Source: a bacterium | Lineage (GTDB): Bacteria > ARS69 | Direction of reading: 5' to 3' | Assembly (NCBI GenBank): GCA_025774805.1 | Contig: JALGZR010000023.1 | Span: 1-64,000 of the forward strand | DNA: 64,000 nt | Shown here: in pieces, positions 15,850 to 24,590 of the stretch | Numbering within the stretch: the stretch's first letter is position 1 | Layout: each line of letters opens with the position of its first letter | Notes under the pieces: generated by a model | Seen by the model: the letters and a program-made list of their open reading frames with translations, nothing else | Database searches by the model: none | What the model was told of the DNA's origin: nothing | Position numbers and translations under genes: made by a program

Positions 15850-16365
15850 ATGACACGAAGAGTCTGGTTCGAGCGGAAGTTCGCCCTCGGCACACCCGTG
15901 GAGACATTCCCCGAGATTCTGGAGAGACTCAGGGGAACACCGGCACGCATCGAGGAACGGGTGCGGCCACTCCATGCGGATGATCTGAGGCGGAGGCACG
16001 ATTCCGGGTGGTCGATCCAAGAGCATGTCGGACACTTGGCCGATCTCGAACCGCTCTGGCTTGGCCGACTCGACGATCTGGCGGAGGGGCGGGAAGAGCT
16101 CCGACCCGCCGACCTCGAGAACACCGCCACCTGGGAGGCGGAGCACAACAAAGCGCCCATGGCGTCGGTGCTCGCCGAGTTCAGGAACCGGCGCGCCAAT
16201 CTGGTGAAGCGACTCGAATCGCTCGATCCAACGCATTTGAATGCGACGGCCCTTCACCCGCGATTGCGGCAGCCGATGACGGTCGTGGACCTGTGCTTTT
16301 TCGTGGCCGAGCACGACGACCATCATCTGGCCACGGTGTCCGGGCTGATGAGGGCCATTGGTTGA
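15850..16365 (+). CDS. DinB superfamily protein
   Basis: A 171-residue DinB/YfiT four-helix-bundle protein. The metal-binding histidines are in place: SIQEHVGHLADLEPLWLGRL (His in helix 2) and FFVAEHDDHHLATVSGLMRA near the C-terminus (the H-x-x-H-type pair). The start is ATG 15850, since the upstream 53 codons of open frame are basic and unlike the family. DinB proteins are putative metal-dependent thiol or small-molecule transferases; the exact reaction is unknown. Another intact DinB-like gene lies at 22215 and a broken one at 5784. Confidence 0.75.
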   Translation: MTRRVWFERKFALGTPVETFPEILERLRGTPARIEERVRPLHADDLRRRHDSGWSIQEHVGHLADLEPLWLGRLDDLAEGREELRPADLENTATWEAEHNKAPMASVLAEFRNRRANLVKRLESLDPTHLNATALHPRLRQPMTVVDLCFFVAEHDDHHLATVSGLMRAIG

Positions 16366-16564
16366 CCGGCGGTTGATGCCGGCGCACGGCATCGCGGGAC
16401 CGGTGAGGTGATGCGTCCGAATCGATCCGGACCGGTAGGCTCTGGAGCCGACGGCCAGCACCATCGACGCGACCCCTCGACGGGGATCGGCCGTGTCATT
16501 GGGGGTCCCGAGCCGAGTGGCATTGCGTCGGACGGACGGGAAACGTGTAAGGTATTTGTTTTCG

Positions 16565-17077
16565 GTGGAATCGAGCGAAAGCCGCGTGCTGATCAGGCCC
16601 TACGAACTCACGGATTGGGCGGATGTTTGGGCGCTTCTCAAACCTGTATTCCGCTCGGGCGAGACATACGCTTACTCCACGAGCATTTCAGAATCTGAGG
16701 CCAAACAGGCCTGGACGGGGGGAACGAAGGGAGTATTCGTTGCGGCCGATTCGACCTCCGGGCAGATCGTCGGGACATACTACCTGAAGGAAAATCACGC
16801 CGGACCGGGGGACCACGTGTGCAATTGCGGGTACGTCGTCTCCACGAGCGCCCAGGGGCGAGGCGTCGCCACGCTCATGTGCAAACACTCGCTTGCCGAG
16901 GCCAGGTCGCGTGGGTTTCGAGCGATGCAGTTCAATCTCGTGGTGGCGAGCAACGAGAGAGCGGTCCGACTCTGGAAGAGGATGGGATTCGACATTGTAG
17001 GGACCTTACCGGAGGCATTCAGACACCCCACACGGGGGTTCGTTGAAGCGTACGTGATGTACAGATCTCTACGATAG
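16565..17077 (+). CDS. GNAT family N-acetyltransferase
   Basis: About 170 residues from GTG 16565; an upstream GTG at 16493 would add 24 atypical residues. The core reads SRVLIRPYELTDWADVWALL, then the CoA site GYVVSTSAQGRGVATLM with Q-G-R-G-V-A, followed by MQFNLVVASNERAVRLWKRM (the Asn/Tyr motif B) and GFDIVGTLPEAF. This is the classical aminoglycoside/antibiotic-like small GNAT layout. The acceptor is unknown. Monocistronic. Confidence 0.75.
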   Translation: MESSESRVLIRPYELTDWADVWALLKPVFRSGETYAYSTSISESEAKQAWTGGTKGVFVAADSTSGQIVGTYYLKENHAGPGDHVCNCGYVVSTSAQGRGVATLMCKHSLAEARSRGFRAMQFNLVVASNERAVRLWKRMGFDIVGTLPEAFRHPTRGFVEAYVMYRSLR

Positions 17078-17215
17078 GAGGGGGACCCGGTCGCCACTGC
17101 CCACCGCCCCGGACGCAGTCGCTGACCGTGCAGCGCAGGCCCGAGCACTTCGCAGCGGCGCATCCGGCACCTCGGAGTCGCGGTGCCGTTGGTACCGCCA
17201 GATGAGGACGATGCC

Positions 17216-17551
17216 ATGGATATCTCGATGACGACGACCGCCTTCGACCTGGACGGATACAGAGTTGTGAAGAATCTCGGGGTGGTCCGAGGGATCACCG
17301 TTCGGTCCCGATCGATCTTCGGCACGATCGGCGCGACTCTGGAAACCTTGGTCGGCGGCAACATCACTCTGTTCACCGAGCTCTGTGAGAAGACGCGAGC
17401 GGAAGCCTTCGCGATGATGGTCACCCACGCGGAGGAGGCCGGAGCGAACGCCGTGATCGGGATTCGGTACGATGCCACCGAAGTGATGGGCGGAGTGAAC
17501 GAGGTCCTGTGCTACGGCACTGCCGTTGTCGTGGAACGGGTCAGTCCCTGA
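17216..17551 (+). CDS. YbjQ/UPF0145 family protein
   Basis: A 111-residue YbjQ-family (DUF74, 'heavy-metal-binding') protein. It begins with MTTTAFDLDGYRVVKNLGVV and has VVRGITVRSRSIFGTIGA, ELCEKTRAEAFAMMVTHAEE and ANAVIGIRYDATEV, all matching the family. Members form pentamers with a dodecin-like alpha-beta fold and have no proven enzymatic role. ATG 17216 follows GAGGACG; ATG 17228 is an alternative. Monocistronic between a GNAT and a PLP-enzyme gene. Confidence 0.8.
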   Translation: MDISMTTTAFDLDGYRVVKNLGVVRGITVRSRSIFGTIGATLETLVGGNITLFTELCEKTRAEAFAMMVTHAEEAGANAVIGIRYDATEVMGGVNEVLCYGTAVVVERVSP

Positions 17552-17721
17552 GAGCTCGCAAGTGTGAGGGCCTTGCGTTCGAGGATGACGGGATCGCCAG
17601 GCCGGCGGCGGTTCGTTGACGGGTCGCACGGGCCGCCATAGTTGCCGACGGCGGCGTGGGTGGGCCTTCGCAGCGGCCACTCGAGAGCAAACCCCGGGGG
17701 AAAAGGACGCGTGATGGGGGC

Positions 17722-18657
17722 ATGGTAGACAACCTTGGCATCATCAGCTCGGTCGGCGGGACGCCTGTCGTCCGATTACGCCGTGTCGTCCCCGACGGAT
17801 GCGCACGAGTGCTGGTCAAGCTCGAGAGCCACAACCTGACCGGGAGCATGAAGGACCGAATGGCTCTGTCCGTTGTCGAGGGTGCCGTGACGTCGGGGCG
17901 CCTGTTCGCGTCGGGGAGGGTCGTTGAGTACACAGGCGGAAGCACCGGAACTTCCCTCGCATTCGTTTGCGCGGCCTGGGGATACTCCATCACGCTCGTC
18001 ACCTCGGATGCTTTCAGCCGGGAGAAGCGTGACCAAATGCGCGCGCTCGGAGCTACGGTGATCGAGATCCCGAGCGAAGGGGGTCGGACGACCAAGGAAC
18101 TGATCAGGAGCATGGTTTCCAGGGCCGCAGAGCTGTGCACGGCGCCGGACACGTTCTATGCCGATCAGTTCAACAACCCGGACGCGGCGGTGGGATATAC
18201 CCCACTGGCGGCGGAGCTCTGGGAGCAGTCCGGTGGGGAGATCGATGCCTTTGTACAATCGGTCGGAACTGCACAGTGCATCACCGGTGTGGCGGGCTTT
18301 CTCCGTACTCGAAACCCCTCCGTTCGAATCGTCGCGGTGGAACCCTCTGAGTCCCCCGTCCTTTCGGGCGGTGCGCCCGGGGCGCACAAGATCGAAGGCG
18401 TCGGTGCCGGATTCATCCCCCCGATGTGGAGAAGGGACCTCGCAGATGAAATCCTGCAGGTGTCCACCCTGGAGGCGAAAGCGATGACTCGACGTCTGGC
18501 GAGAGAGGAGGCGTTGTTCGGCGGTACTTCCTCCGGAGCAAACGTCGTGGCCGCCCTTCGCGTCGGGCAGCGCCTCGGTCCGGGGCGAACCGTGGGCACG
18601 TTGCTCTGTGACTCGGGATTGAAGTACCTTTCGACGGATCTCTATTCGAGCGCCTAG
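17722..18657 (+). CDS. Cysteine synthase-family PLP enzyme
   Basis: A 311-residue fold-type II PLP enzyme related to O-acetylserine sulfhydrylase/cystathionine beta-synthase. The Schiff-base lysine is in LTGSMKDRMAL (about residue 42), the substrate loop is YTGGSTGTSLAF, the phosphate loop is SVGTAQCITG (an unusual version of G-T-G-G-T) and the C-terminal FGGTSSGANVVAAL is typical. It uses an activated serine and a sulfur or other nucleophile. The ATG at 17722 follows GATGGGGGC, and the longer frame upstream is not family-like. Exact substrates are uncertain because of the altered phosphate loop. Confidence 0.75.
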   Translation: MVDNLGIISSVGGTPVVRLRRVVPDGCARVLVKLESHNLTGSMKDRMALSVVEGAVTSGRLFASGRVVEYTGGSTGTSLAFVCAAWGYSITLVTSDAFSREKRDQMRALGATVIEIPSEGGRTTKELIRSMVSRAAELCTAPDTFYADQFNNPDAAVGYTPLAAELWEQSGGEIDAFVQSVGTAQCITGVAGFLRTRNPSVRIVAVEPSESPVLSGGAPGAHKIEGVGAGFIPPMWRRDLADEILQVSTLEAKAMTRRLAREEALFGGTSSGANVVAALRVGQRLGPGRTVGTLLCDSGLKYLSTDLYSSA

Positions 18658-18828
18658 GCTGCAATTCTCACGAGGCTCGTCCCGAGACGCGGCTTTGCCG
18701 TTGCCGCGGCAGTGGCTGGTGAGAAATGCGGGCTAGCGGGAGACGGGGGCCGCGCACGTTTGCACCGACAGCGGTGCCGCCGACCGTCCCGCACACTCGG
18801 CGGCTTTCTCGACCTGCCATCGAACTGA

Positions 18829-19458
18829 ATGGATGGGGAGTCTCAGGCAATGAAGGATGCAGATCATTCCAAGGGAAGTCCCGCAAAGAGCCAGGCGACC
18901 GACGAGTACCTTCTCGCGATCACGGTGGGCACACGGAAGCCGCTGAACGGCACCATCCGCCTCGCGGCCTACGATCCGGCTTGGGTCTCGAAGTTCGACG
19001 TGGAGGCTCGGCGAATTCGCGATGCACTCTCCGAAAAGGTCCTGCTCCTGGAACACGTGGGTTCCACGTCGGTCCCGGAGCTCTCGGCGAAGCCCGTCAT
19101 TGACATGGTTCTGGCCGTCGCGGACTCGGCCGACGAGCCGTCCTATGTCCCTCCGCTCGAAAAGCGGGGCTACGTTCTGAGGATCCGAGAGCCGGAGTGG
19201 TTCGAGCACCGGATGCTGAAGTCTCCGGGCCGGGACGGAAACCTCCACGTCTTTTCCGCGGGCTGTGCGGAAATCGATCGAATGATCGAATTCCGCGATC
19301 GGCTCCGAGCCCATGACGACGACCGGCGGCTGTACGAGGAGACCAAACGTGAGCTGGCCGCACGAACCTGGAAGTACGCTCAGAACTACGCCGATGCGAA
19401 ATCGGAAGTGATCGGAGAGATCCTGACTCGCGCATCGGGTCCGGAGGGGAGGGCGTAG
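18829..19458 (+). CDS. GrpB/UPF0157 family protein
   Basis: A 209-residue GrpB-family protein (nucleotidyltransferase-like fold, often near CoaE). The signature LEHVGSTSVPELSAKPVID is present at about residues 65-83, with LAAYDPAWVSKFDVEARRI upstream and IEFRDRLRAHDDDRRLYEET downstream. The first about 30 residues are an extra hydrophilic extension; ATG 18850 is a second possible start. The activity is not established for the family; a role in NAD/CoA or RNA metabolism has been speculated. Confidence 0.8.
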   Translation: MDGESQAMKDADHSKGSPAKSQATDEYLLAITVGTRKPLNGTIRLAAYDPAWVSKFDVEARRIRDALSEKVLLLEHVGSTSVPELSAKPVIDMVLAVADSADEPSYVPPLEKRGYVLRIREPEWFEHRMLKSPGRDGNLHVFSAGCAEIDRMIEFRDRLRAHDDDRRLYEETKRELAARTWKYAQNYADAKSEVIGEILTRASGPEGRA

Positions 19459-19771
19459 TATCGCGTTGTCAGCAGGCGCGGGGAACAGACCCCTCCGGCC
19501 AACTACGCCCGCGGCCGACGACGCGATCGGGGTGCCAGGGCGCGAATGCCGACGTGCGGATCCTGACGGCGCGCGCTTCGGGCCGACCTTGGAGGCCGCC
19601 CGGCGTCAGGGCCTCCGGGCAGAAGCTCTGCGTCCGACACGAACCCGGCGACCGACCGAGCACGCCCTGGACGGGGCTCCGATTCGGCTTCCGCGTCTTG
19701 TGTCTGTGGAGGCCATGCCGGTATATTCAGCCCGCAACCGCCGACGCGAACGGCCAAGGACAAGTGAGTCG
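19459..19771 (+). other. Intergenic region with a promoter for the carbonic anhydrase
   Basis: 313 bp without a supported gene. The open frame continues through it in phase with the carbonic anhydrase, but the encoded 100 residues are Arg/Pro/Ala-rich and unlike the family. A candidate promoter lies at 19698-19727. Confidence 0.4.
19698..19727 (+). promoter_or_regulatory. Candidate promoter of the carbonic anhydrase gene
   Basis: TTGTGT (19698-19703), 18-nt spacer, TATATT (19722-19727), about 45 nt before the ATG at 19772. Confidence 0.45.
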
Positions 19772-20395
19772 ATGATTTCCGCACGTGAGGCGTTGAGGCG
19801 CCTTCAGGAAGGCAACCGTCGCTACGTGTCGAGCACCGGGCGGGGAAATGTGCTCGAAGACCACTCCCGAAGAGCCGAGGTCGCGAAGGGTCAGCACCCA
19901 TTCGCGATCATCCTCGGTTGCTCCGACTCCCGGGTGCCGCCGGAGATCGTGTTTGACCAAGGACTCGGTAACCTGTTCGTCGTCCGAGTTGCCGGCAACG
20001 TCGTGGAACCCGCGGGGCTGGCGAGCATCGAGTTTGCCGTGAAGCAGCTCAAGACGCGTCTGGTCGTCGTTCTGGGGCACTCACGGTGCGGGGCGGTCCT
20101 CGCCACCTTGGAGCAGATTGCAGCGGCCCCGTCGGACCGGTCACTCGGTCTCCGATCATTCACCGAACGGATCAGCCCGTCCGTCCGACCTCTATGGAAG
20201 CCCGACGTACCGCACGATTCGGACGAGCTCGTCGGGGATGCCGTTCGGGCCAACATCCGGTCGTCGGTCGAGGAATTGAGACGAGCGAGAGGTCTTCACC
20301 ACGAGATCGAACACGGGGGCGTCGTGGTGCTCGGTGCCGAGTATTCACTGGAGACCGGAGTCGTCGAGTTTCTCGAACATGCGAAACCCCGATGA
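19772..20395 (+). CDS. Beta-class carbonic anhydrase
   Basis: A 207-residue beta-carbonic anhydrase (CO2 + H2O to bicarbonate, cytosolic, zinc enzyme). It starts with EALRRLQEGNRRYVSS, the normal N-terminus of the clade. The zinc site is formed by LGCSDSRVPPE (Cys, with the Asp-Arg dyad) and LGHSRCGAVLA (His and Cys). Length and motifs are complete, so it should be active. The ATG at 19772 is preferred over upstream in-frame codons because it begins the conserved sequence; AAGGA lies 12 nt upstream. Confidence 0.85.
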   Translation: MISAREALRRLQEGNRRYVSSTGRGNVLEDHSRRAEVAKGQHPFAIILGCSDSRVPPEIVFDQGLGNLFVVRVAGNVVEPAGLASIEFAVKQLKTRLVVVLGHSRCGAVLATLEQIAAAPSDRSLGLRSFTERISPSVRPLWKPDVPHDSDELVGDAVRANIRSSVEELRRARGLHHEIEHGGVVVLGAEYSLETGVVEFLEHAKPR

Positions 20396-20560
20396 CGGGG
20401 GGATGTGAGTAACCGCACCTCGCATGGAGCGAAGGGGCCCGGAATTCGTCCGGCACGCGCTCGATTCGTCTCGAGCGGCTCCTTGCATCACCGTAGTGAC
20501 CGCGACATTTCGTCGAAGGGCATCCGGTTCAATCGAGCGATACGCGGAGGATCTCGATCC

Positions 20561-21061
20561 ATGACGGACGATGTTCAATTGAGGGACGTGTCGGAAGCGG
20601 ACCTCCCGGTGCTCTTCGAGCACGGGTCGGATCCGGAGGCGGCGCACATGGCCGCGTTCACGGCGAAGGATCCCGGTGATCGCAAAGCGTTCACGGCGCA
20701 CTGGTCCCGGATTCTCGCCGATCCGCGCGTCGTCACCCGAACGATCACTCGCGGAGAGGAGGTAGTCGGGAGCATTTCGAGCTACGAGGAGTCCGGGAGG
20801 CGGGAGGTGACCTACTGGATCGGGCGATCGCACTGGGGGCGAGGCATCGCCACGAGAGCGCTCGAGTTGTTTCTCGCCGACGTCGATCCCCGACGTCCCA
20901 TGCGGGCTCGAGCCGCGAAAGACAACGTCGCCTCCCGTCGCGTTTTGGAGAAGTGCGGCTTCACGGTGGTCGGGGAAGCCGTGGGTTTCGCCAACGCACG
21001 CGGTGCCGAGATCGAGGAGCTCGTCCTCGAGCTCGGTGAGGATTGGCCGGGGAAAACCTGA
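20561..21061 (+). CDS. GNAT family N-acetyltransferase
   Basis: A 166-residue GNAT from ATG 20561, with GCGGAGG upstream. The N-terminal VQLRDVSEADLPVLFEHG is the typical entry strand and helix. The CoA motif is EVTYWIGRSHWGRGIATRAL (W-G-R-G-I-A). Motif B is ARAAKDNVASRRVLEKCGF, with the Asn-x-x-S-R pattern of RimJ-like enzymes. The C-terminus is acidic. The target is unknown. Confidence 0.75.
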   Translation: MTDDVQLRDVSEADLPVLFEHGSDPEAAHMAAFTAKDPGDRKAFTAHWSRILADPRVVTRTITRGEEVVGSISSYEESGRREVTYWIGRSHWGRGIATRALELFLADVDPRRPMRARAAKDNVASRRVLEKCGFTVVGEAVGFANARGAEIEELVLELGEDWPGKT

Positions 21062-21166
21062 TAGAATGCGTCTCCTCGCTCCATGCGGTGACGGGACCTG
21101 CACCGTCGGTGCGTTCGGAGGCATCCCGCCCCCCCCTTTCCGACTCAACCGAAAGGGGAGCATCCC

Positions 21167-21495
21167 ATGAAGGGTGGAGCCTCTTGGCGGATTCTGCTGA
21201 TCGCGGCCAGCCTGCTCACGCCGACCGACGCGAGACCGCAGACGTCGGATTCCGCGCCGCGAGTGCCGGATCCTCTGGCGCCGTTCGAGCGCCTCGTGGG
21301 CGCGAAGTGGCACCCCGATTCGAGGAGGGTCGGATGGTGAGTGATCTCCTTTCGTACGGCCCGGACGGGAATCCGACCGAGTGCGTCGAAGCGTGGGACT
21401 TCACGGATGAGAAGCACCACCTGTGGAAACTTCACACGAAGACCCCGGACGGGCCGAAGGAGGTCATGGGAGGCACGTACTCGAAGGAGGAGTGA
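21167..21495 (+). pseudogene. Secreted protein gene with internal deletion
   Basis: Two pieces in different frames. The first (ATG 21167 after GAAAGGGG) encodes a signal peptide (SWRILLIAASLLTPTDA) followed by PLAPFERLVGAKWH and stops at 21338-21340. The second, in the next frame from about 21334, reads MVSDLLSYGPDGNPTECVE and ends VMGGTYSKEE. The start looks like the 'FERLVG-x-W' opening and the end looks like the C-terminal strands of a DUF1579-like secreted domain. The middle of that domain (roughly 60-80 residues) is missing, so a deletion with a frame change is the simplest reading. No function expected. Confidence 0.5.
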
Positions 21496-21550
21496 GGTCC
21501 CGACCCCCGGTCGCGGAAAGAAACCGAAGCACGTCGCCACGGAGATGGCC

Positions 21551-22078
21551 ATGGCCTCGATCGTTTTCTTGAGAGGGGTGAACGTGGGCGGGCGCAAGGC
21601 GTTCCGCCCCGCGGCCTGGGCCAAGGGGCTGTCGCCCCTCCGAGTGACCAACCTCGGGGCCGCGGGGACCTTCGTCGTCCACGAGACGATCCAGCAGGCC
21701 AAGCTCCGCGCCGAGGTCCTCCGGCGTCTTCCGTTCAAGGCCGAGATCATGATCTGCCGCGGTCGGGACCTCATGGACCTGACCTCGGCAGATCCCTTTC
21801 CGCGAGCGGCCTCCGGCAAGGGGGTGCGACGCTTCGTGAGCGTTCTCGCGAAACGACCCCGAACGATACCTCGTTTCCCCGTGGACCACCCTCCGGGAAC
21901 GGGGTGGCAGGTGGAGATCGTCGGAATCCACGGCAGGTTCGTATTGAGCCTCCAGCGTCGCACCGGCAAAGCCACCGTTTACCCGAATGAGGCCGTGGAG
22001 AAGACGCTGTCCGTGCCGGCAACCACCCGGAACTGGGACACGATCTGCAAGATCCGGGGGATTCTCGAGGGCGATTGA
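21551..22078 (+). CDS. DUF1697-family protein
   Basis: About 175 residues resembling DUF1697. The opening SIVFLRGVNVGGRKAFRPAA matches the family start (F-L-R-G-x-N-V-G-G). The following VTNLGAAGTFVV replaces the usual Y-x-x-S-G-N-V strand, and the C-terminal ATTRNWDTICKIRGILE matches the R-N-W/N-x-x-T-x-x-K helix. The start is ATG 21551 or ATG 21545 in the ATGGCCATGG string. DUF1697 proteins are small ferredoxin-like-fold proteins of unknown role. Confidence 0.7.
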   Translation: MASIVFLRGVNVGGRKAFRPAAWAKGLSPLRVTNLGAAGTFVVHETIQQAKLRAEVLRRLPFKAEIMICRGRDLMDLTSADPFPRAASGKGVRRFVSVLAKRPRTIPRFPVDHPPGTGWQVEIVGIHGRFVLSLQRRTGKATVYPNEAVEKTLSVPATTRNWDTICKIRGILEGD

Positions 22079-22214
22079 GGGGATCCGATCGGATCGGTCC
22101 CGCAACGTCCGCGCTTGGACCCGGGGAGATGGTGGTCGGACCTCTCCGTTCCCGGTCTATGGTATGTTGATCCGCGCGTGGTGATCGCTCGGACCCTTCG
22201 CGGGAGAGACCAGG

Positions 22215-22718
22215 GTGGGAATCGAGAGCTCCTCGTCCTCGCCTCCGGAGTACGCGTACCCCGGCGCGAGGTCCCTCGTGCTTCTTCACGAGCGCAGTCT
22301 ACGCAGTCTTCACCGAACTTGGCGGAAGGCCAAGGCGGCGGGGGTCGTTCTTCCGAAGACCGACGATCCGGCCTATGCGTCGCCCGAGACGCTTCTAGCC
22401 CACGTGTGTTCCGCCGCTCGGGGCTACATGATCTGGATGTGCGAGGTGCTGGAGCTCCCGGATCCCGAGATCCGAACCGCGCCGGCACCGACCGAGATCG
22501 AGGAGGTCGCCGGGGAGTATATCGACCATCTGACGGAGCGCTGGCGGCGACCGCTCGCCCGAGTGGCGGAGAAACGGTTCTATCGACCGGAACATTCGGC
22601 GCGGTGGAAGGTCCGATACTGCGTGGACGCGATGCTCGAGCACGCGGTCATGCATCCCGTTCGGCACGAGTTTCAGCTCGAGACGCTGATCCACGAGCAG
22701 GGAGGAGAGGCCGGCTGA
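22215..22718 (+). CDS. DinB-like four-helix protein
   Basis: A 167-residue helical protein from GTG 22215. Features match the DinB superfamily: SLRSLHRTWRKAKAAGVVLP, the helix ETLLAHVCSAARGYMIWMCE with the first His, and a C-terminal DAMLEHAVMHPVRHEFQLET containing three histidines at the positions expected for the metal site. The substrate is unknown. It is separated from the preceding DUF1697 gene by 136 bp that include a TATGTT element. Confidence 0.65.
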   Translation: MGIESSSSSPPEYAYPGARSLVLLHERSLRSLHRTWRKAKAAGVVLPKTDDPAYASPETLLAHVCSAARGYMIWMCEVLELPDPEIRTAPAPTEIEEVAGEYIDHLTERWRRPLARVAEKRFYRPEHSARWKVRYCVDAMLEHAVMHPVRHEFQLETLIHEQGGEAG

Positions 22719-22803
22719 TCCACCGCGGACGATTCGGCCCGGAGGCCAGGAAGACCGCACGGAGCCGAACCGTAGCACGACCGAACGAGAAAAGAGGTTC
22801 GCC

Positions 22804-23205
22804 ATGCCGGTGGAGTTCCAGTACGATCCGGAGGCCAACCGCGTAATTACGCACCCGACCGGAATCCTCACCATTTCCGAGGTTCGTGCTTACTTCGAAC
22901 GGGTCTTTCAGGATCCCCGAGTTGAGTCCGGTTTCGTCGAGGTCGTCCTGTTCGACGACGTGGAGGACTTCGCATTCCGATACACCGAGGTCGACGAGGT
23001 GCTCGGGGCGTACCGCAAGTTGATGCTCGAGAAGGGGTGCGCCGGCACGGTCTTCGTCGCCCGGACCCCGCTGGGCTACGGAATCGCCCGGATGTTCAAT
23101 TCGGTGTTCACCGAGCACGCGGATCTGCGCGTGGCTCGAAGCGACGCGGAGCTCCATGTCCAGATCTCGGATATAGAGAGTCAATGGCCGGGCACGAGGC
23201 CGTGA
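22804..23205 (+). CDS. Conserved hypothetical protein, SpoIIAA/STAS-like fold suspected
   Basis: A 133-residue soluble protein I cannot place with certainty. It opens with a beta hairpin (VEFQYDPEANRVITHPTGIL), then SEVRAYFERVFQDPRVESGF, VVLFDDVEDFAFRYTE and a C-terminal helix-strand unit ARSDAELHVQISDIE. The alternation and the invariant-looking acidic stretch resemble SpoIIAA-like or STAS-related domains found in stress proteins. The ATG 22804 follows AAAAGAGG. Function unknown. Confidence 0.5.
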   Translation: MPVEFQYDPEANRVITHPTGILTISEVRAYFERVFQDPRVESGFVEVVLFDDVEDFAFRYTEVDEVLGAYRKLMLEKGCAGTVFVARTPLGYGIARMFNSVFTEHADLRVARSDAELHVQISDIESQWPGTRP

Positions 23206-23433
23206 GCAACCGGGCTTGCGCCGACCCGGACCGAGGCCGACCGGTCACCGGTACGGTCGAGACAGGAGAGAGGGGTTGCGGGTTCTCGGCTTGATCCGCC
23301 GTGTTCGACGACCCTGCGGAAACCTGGTCCGGCTCCACCCACCCATCCCTCCGCAAGACGAGTACATCCTCGGTGGAGTCCTCGCTCACGCCTTGGTGTC
23401 ACCGGAGAAAGCGAGATGACGAGGAACGGAGCG

Positions 23434-23874
23434 ATGTCACTGATAGGATTCCTCGAGAAGACCGGATTCCGGAGAGTGCCTCTCTCCCGAACGGGTGTCG
23501 GCCACTTCGAGACCGACGGGACCCTCGGCGATTATCCCGTACGGGTCCTGATCGACACGGGCGCTGCGAGCACGGTGGCCAGCCTCACTCGCGTCCGGGA
23601 GTTCGGTCTCGACACGCGCCCGCTCGAGCGATGCGGGGCCGGGGCGGGCGGAACGAACCTCGAGGTCTACCGGGTGGAGGGGGGACACCTGCGGCTCGGT
23701 GACGTCGTGCCGAATCTCACGACCCTCCTCGCCATGGATCTCACGCACGTGAACGCGGCGCTGGCACAGAAGGGAGTGAATCCGGTCGATGTGATCCTCG
23801 GAGTCGACGTCTTCGATGCCCATGAGGCGGTGATCGACTACGGAAGCGCTTCCCTCTTCCTGCGAGTCACCTAG
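23434..23874 (+). CDS. Retropepsin-like aspartic protease domain protein
   Basis: A 146-residue protein with the aspartyl protease half-site YPVRVLIDTGAASTVASL (D-T-G-A), a flap region, and the psi-loop strand NPVDVILGVDVFDAHEAVID, matching the I-L-G-x-D-x-L pattern of clan AA retropepsin-like proteins. Such enzymes act as homodimers. No signal peptide is present, so it is probably cytosolic. The start chosen is ATG 23434 with GAGGA 8 nt upstream; ATG 23416 in the same frame is possible. The substrate is unknown. Confidence 0.7.
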   Translation: MSLIGFLEKTGFRRVPLSRTGVGHFETDGTLGDYPVRVLIDTGAASTVASLTRVREFGLDTRPLERCGAGAGGTNLEVYRVEGGHLRLGDVVPNLTTLLAMDLTHVNAALAQKGVNPVDVILGVDVFDAHEAVIDYGSASLFLRVT

Positions 23875-23915
23875 CCCGGGCTAGCCGGCGTCCCCATGTG
23901 CAGGAGATCGGCAGT

Positions 23916-24590
23916 ATGCAGACACCAGCGGAACTGCACCTGGTTCAGAAGCTCGTATCCTTTCTGAGCTCCCGGGCAACGGGCTCGACGGAGCCCCGAA
24001 TCCTCAACGCGGGTGCGGGCCAGAGCGTATCCATCGAGCAGCAGCTCACCCGGGCGGGTTGTCGTTACGTGTGCGACCGCATCGACGTCGAGGACTGCGC
24101 GGTCGACTTCCCGTCCGCCGGAGAGTGCTGGCAGTGCTCGACGGAGGACATGGCGCCGCTCGAGTCCGGTCGCTACGTCGCGGTGTTCGCGAACTACGTC
24201 ATGGAGCACGTCGAAGACATCGAGAGGGCGTCCCGGGAGGTCCACCGCGTGCTGGCGCCCGGCGGGCTGTTCGTGGCCACGCTCCCGAACACGAGAGCCC
24301 CGGAGTTCTTGGTGGCGAAACACACCCCGCTCTGGTTTCACAAGCTGGTTCGCAGAGAGCATGCCTGGGAGACGAAGTACGCCTATCAGAGTGTCGGCGA
24401 ATTGCTCGAGGTCTTTCTGTGGAGCGGGTTCCGCTTGGAAGAGGAATCGCGATGGTCCTTCGTGGAGGGGTATCTCGGGAAGTACCCGATCGTCGGCTGG
24501 CTGGGGAGGCTGTACGACAGGACCATCTCCGCCTGGAGACGGCGGGCCTGGATGGGGGACGTGTGCATCGCCCTCCGGAAGTCGGAGTGA
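23916..24590 (+). CDS. Class I SAM-dependent methyltransferase (type 11)
   Basis: A 224-residue methyltransferase from ATG 23916 (AGGAG 9 nt upstream; GTG 23898 is an alternative). The motif I region is ILNAGAGQSVSIEQQ, a divergent glycine loop. The rest is typical of Methyltransf_11: FANYVMEHVEDIERASREVH, then RVLAPGGLFVATLPNT (motif III). The C-terminal half carries many aromatic residues and an amphipathic WLGRLYDRTISAWRRRAW helix, hinting at a lipid or sugar-lipid acceptor. The target is unknown. Confidence 0.7.
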   Translation: MQTPAELHLVQKLVSFLSSRATGSTEPRILNAGAGQSVSIEQQLTRAGCRYVCDRIDVEDCAVDFPSAGECWQCSTEDMAPLESGRYVAVFANYVMEHVEDIERASREVHRVLAPGGLFVATLPNTRAPEFLVAKHTPLWFHKLVRREHAWETKYAYQSVGELLEVFLWSGFRLEEESRWSFVEGYLGKYPIVGWLGRLYDRTISAWRRRAWMGDVCIALRKSE

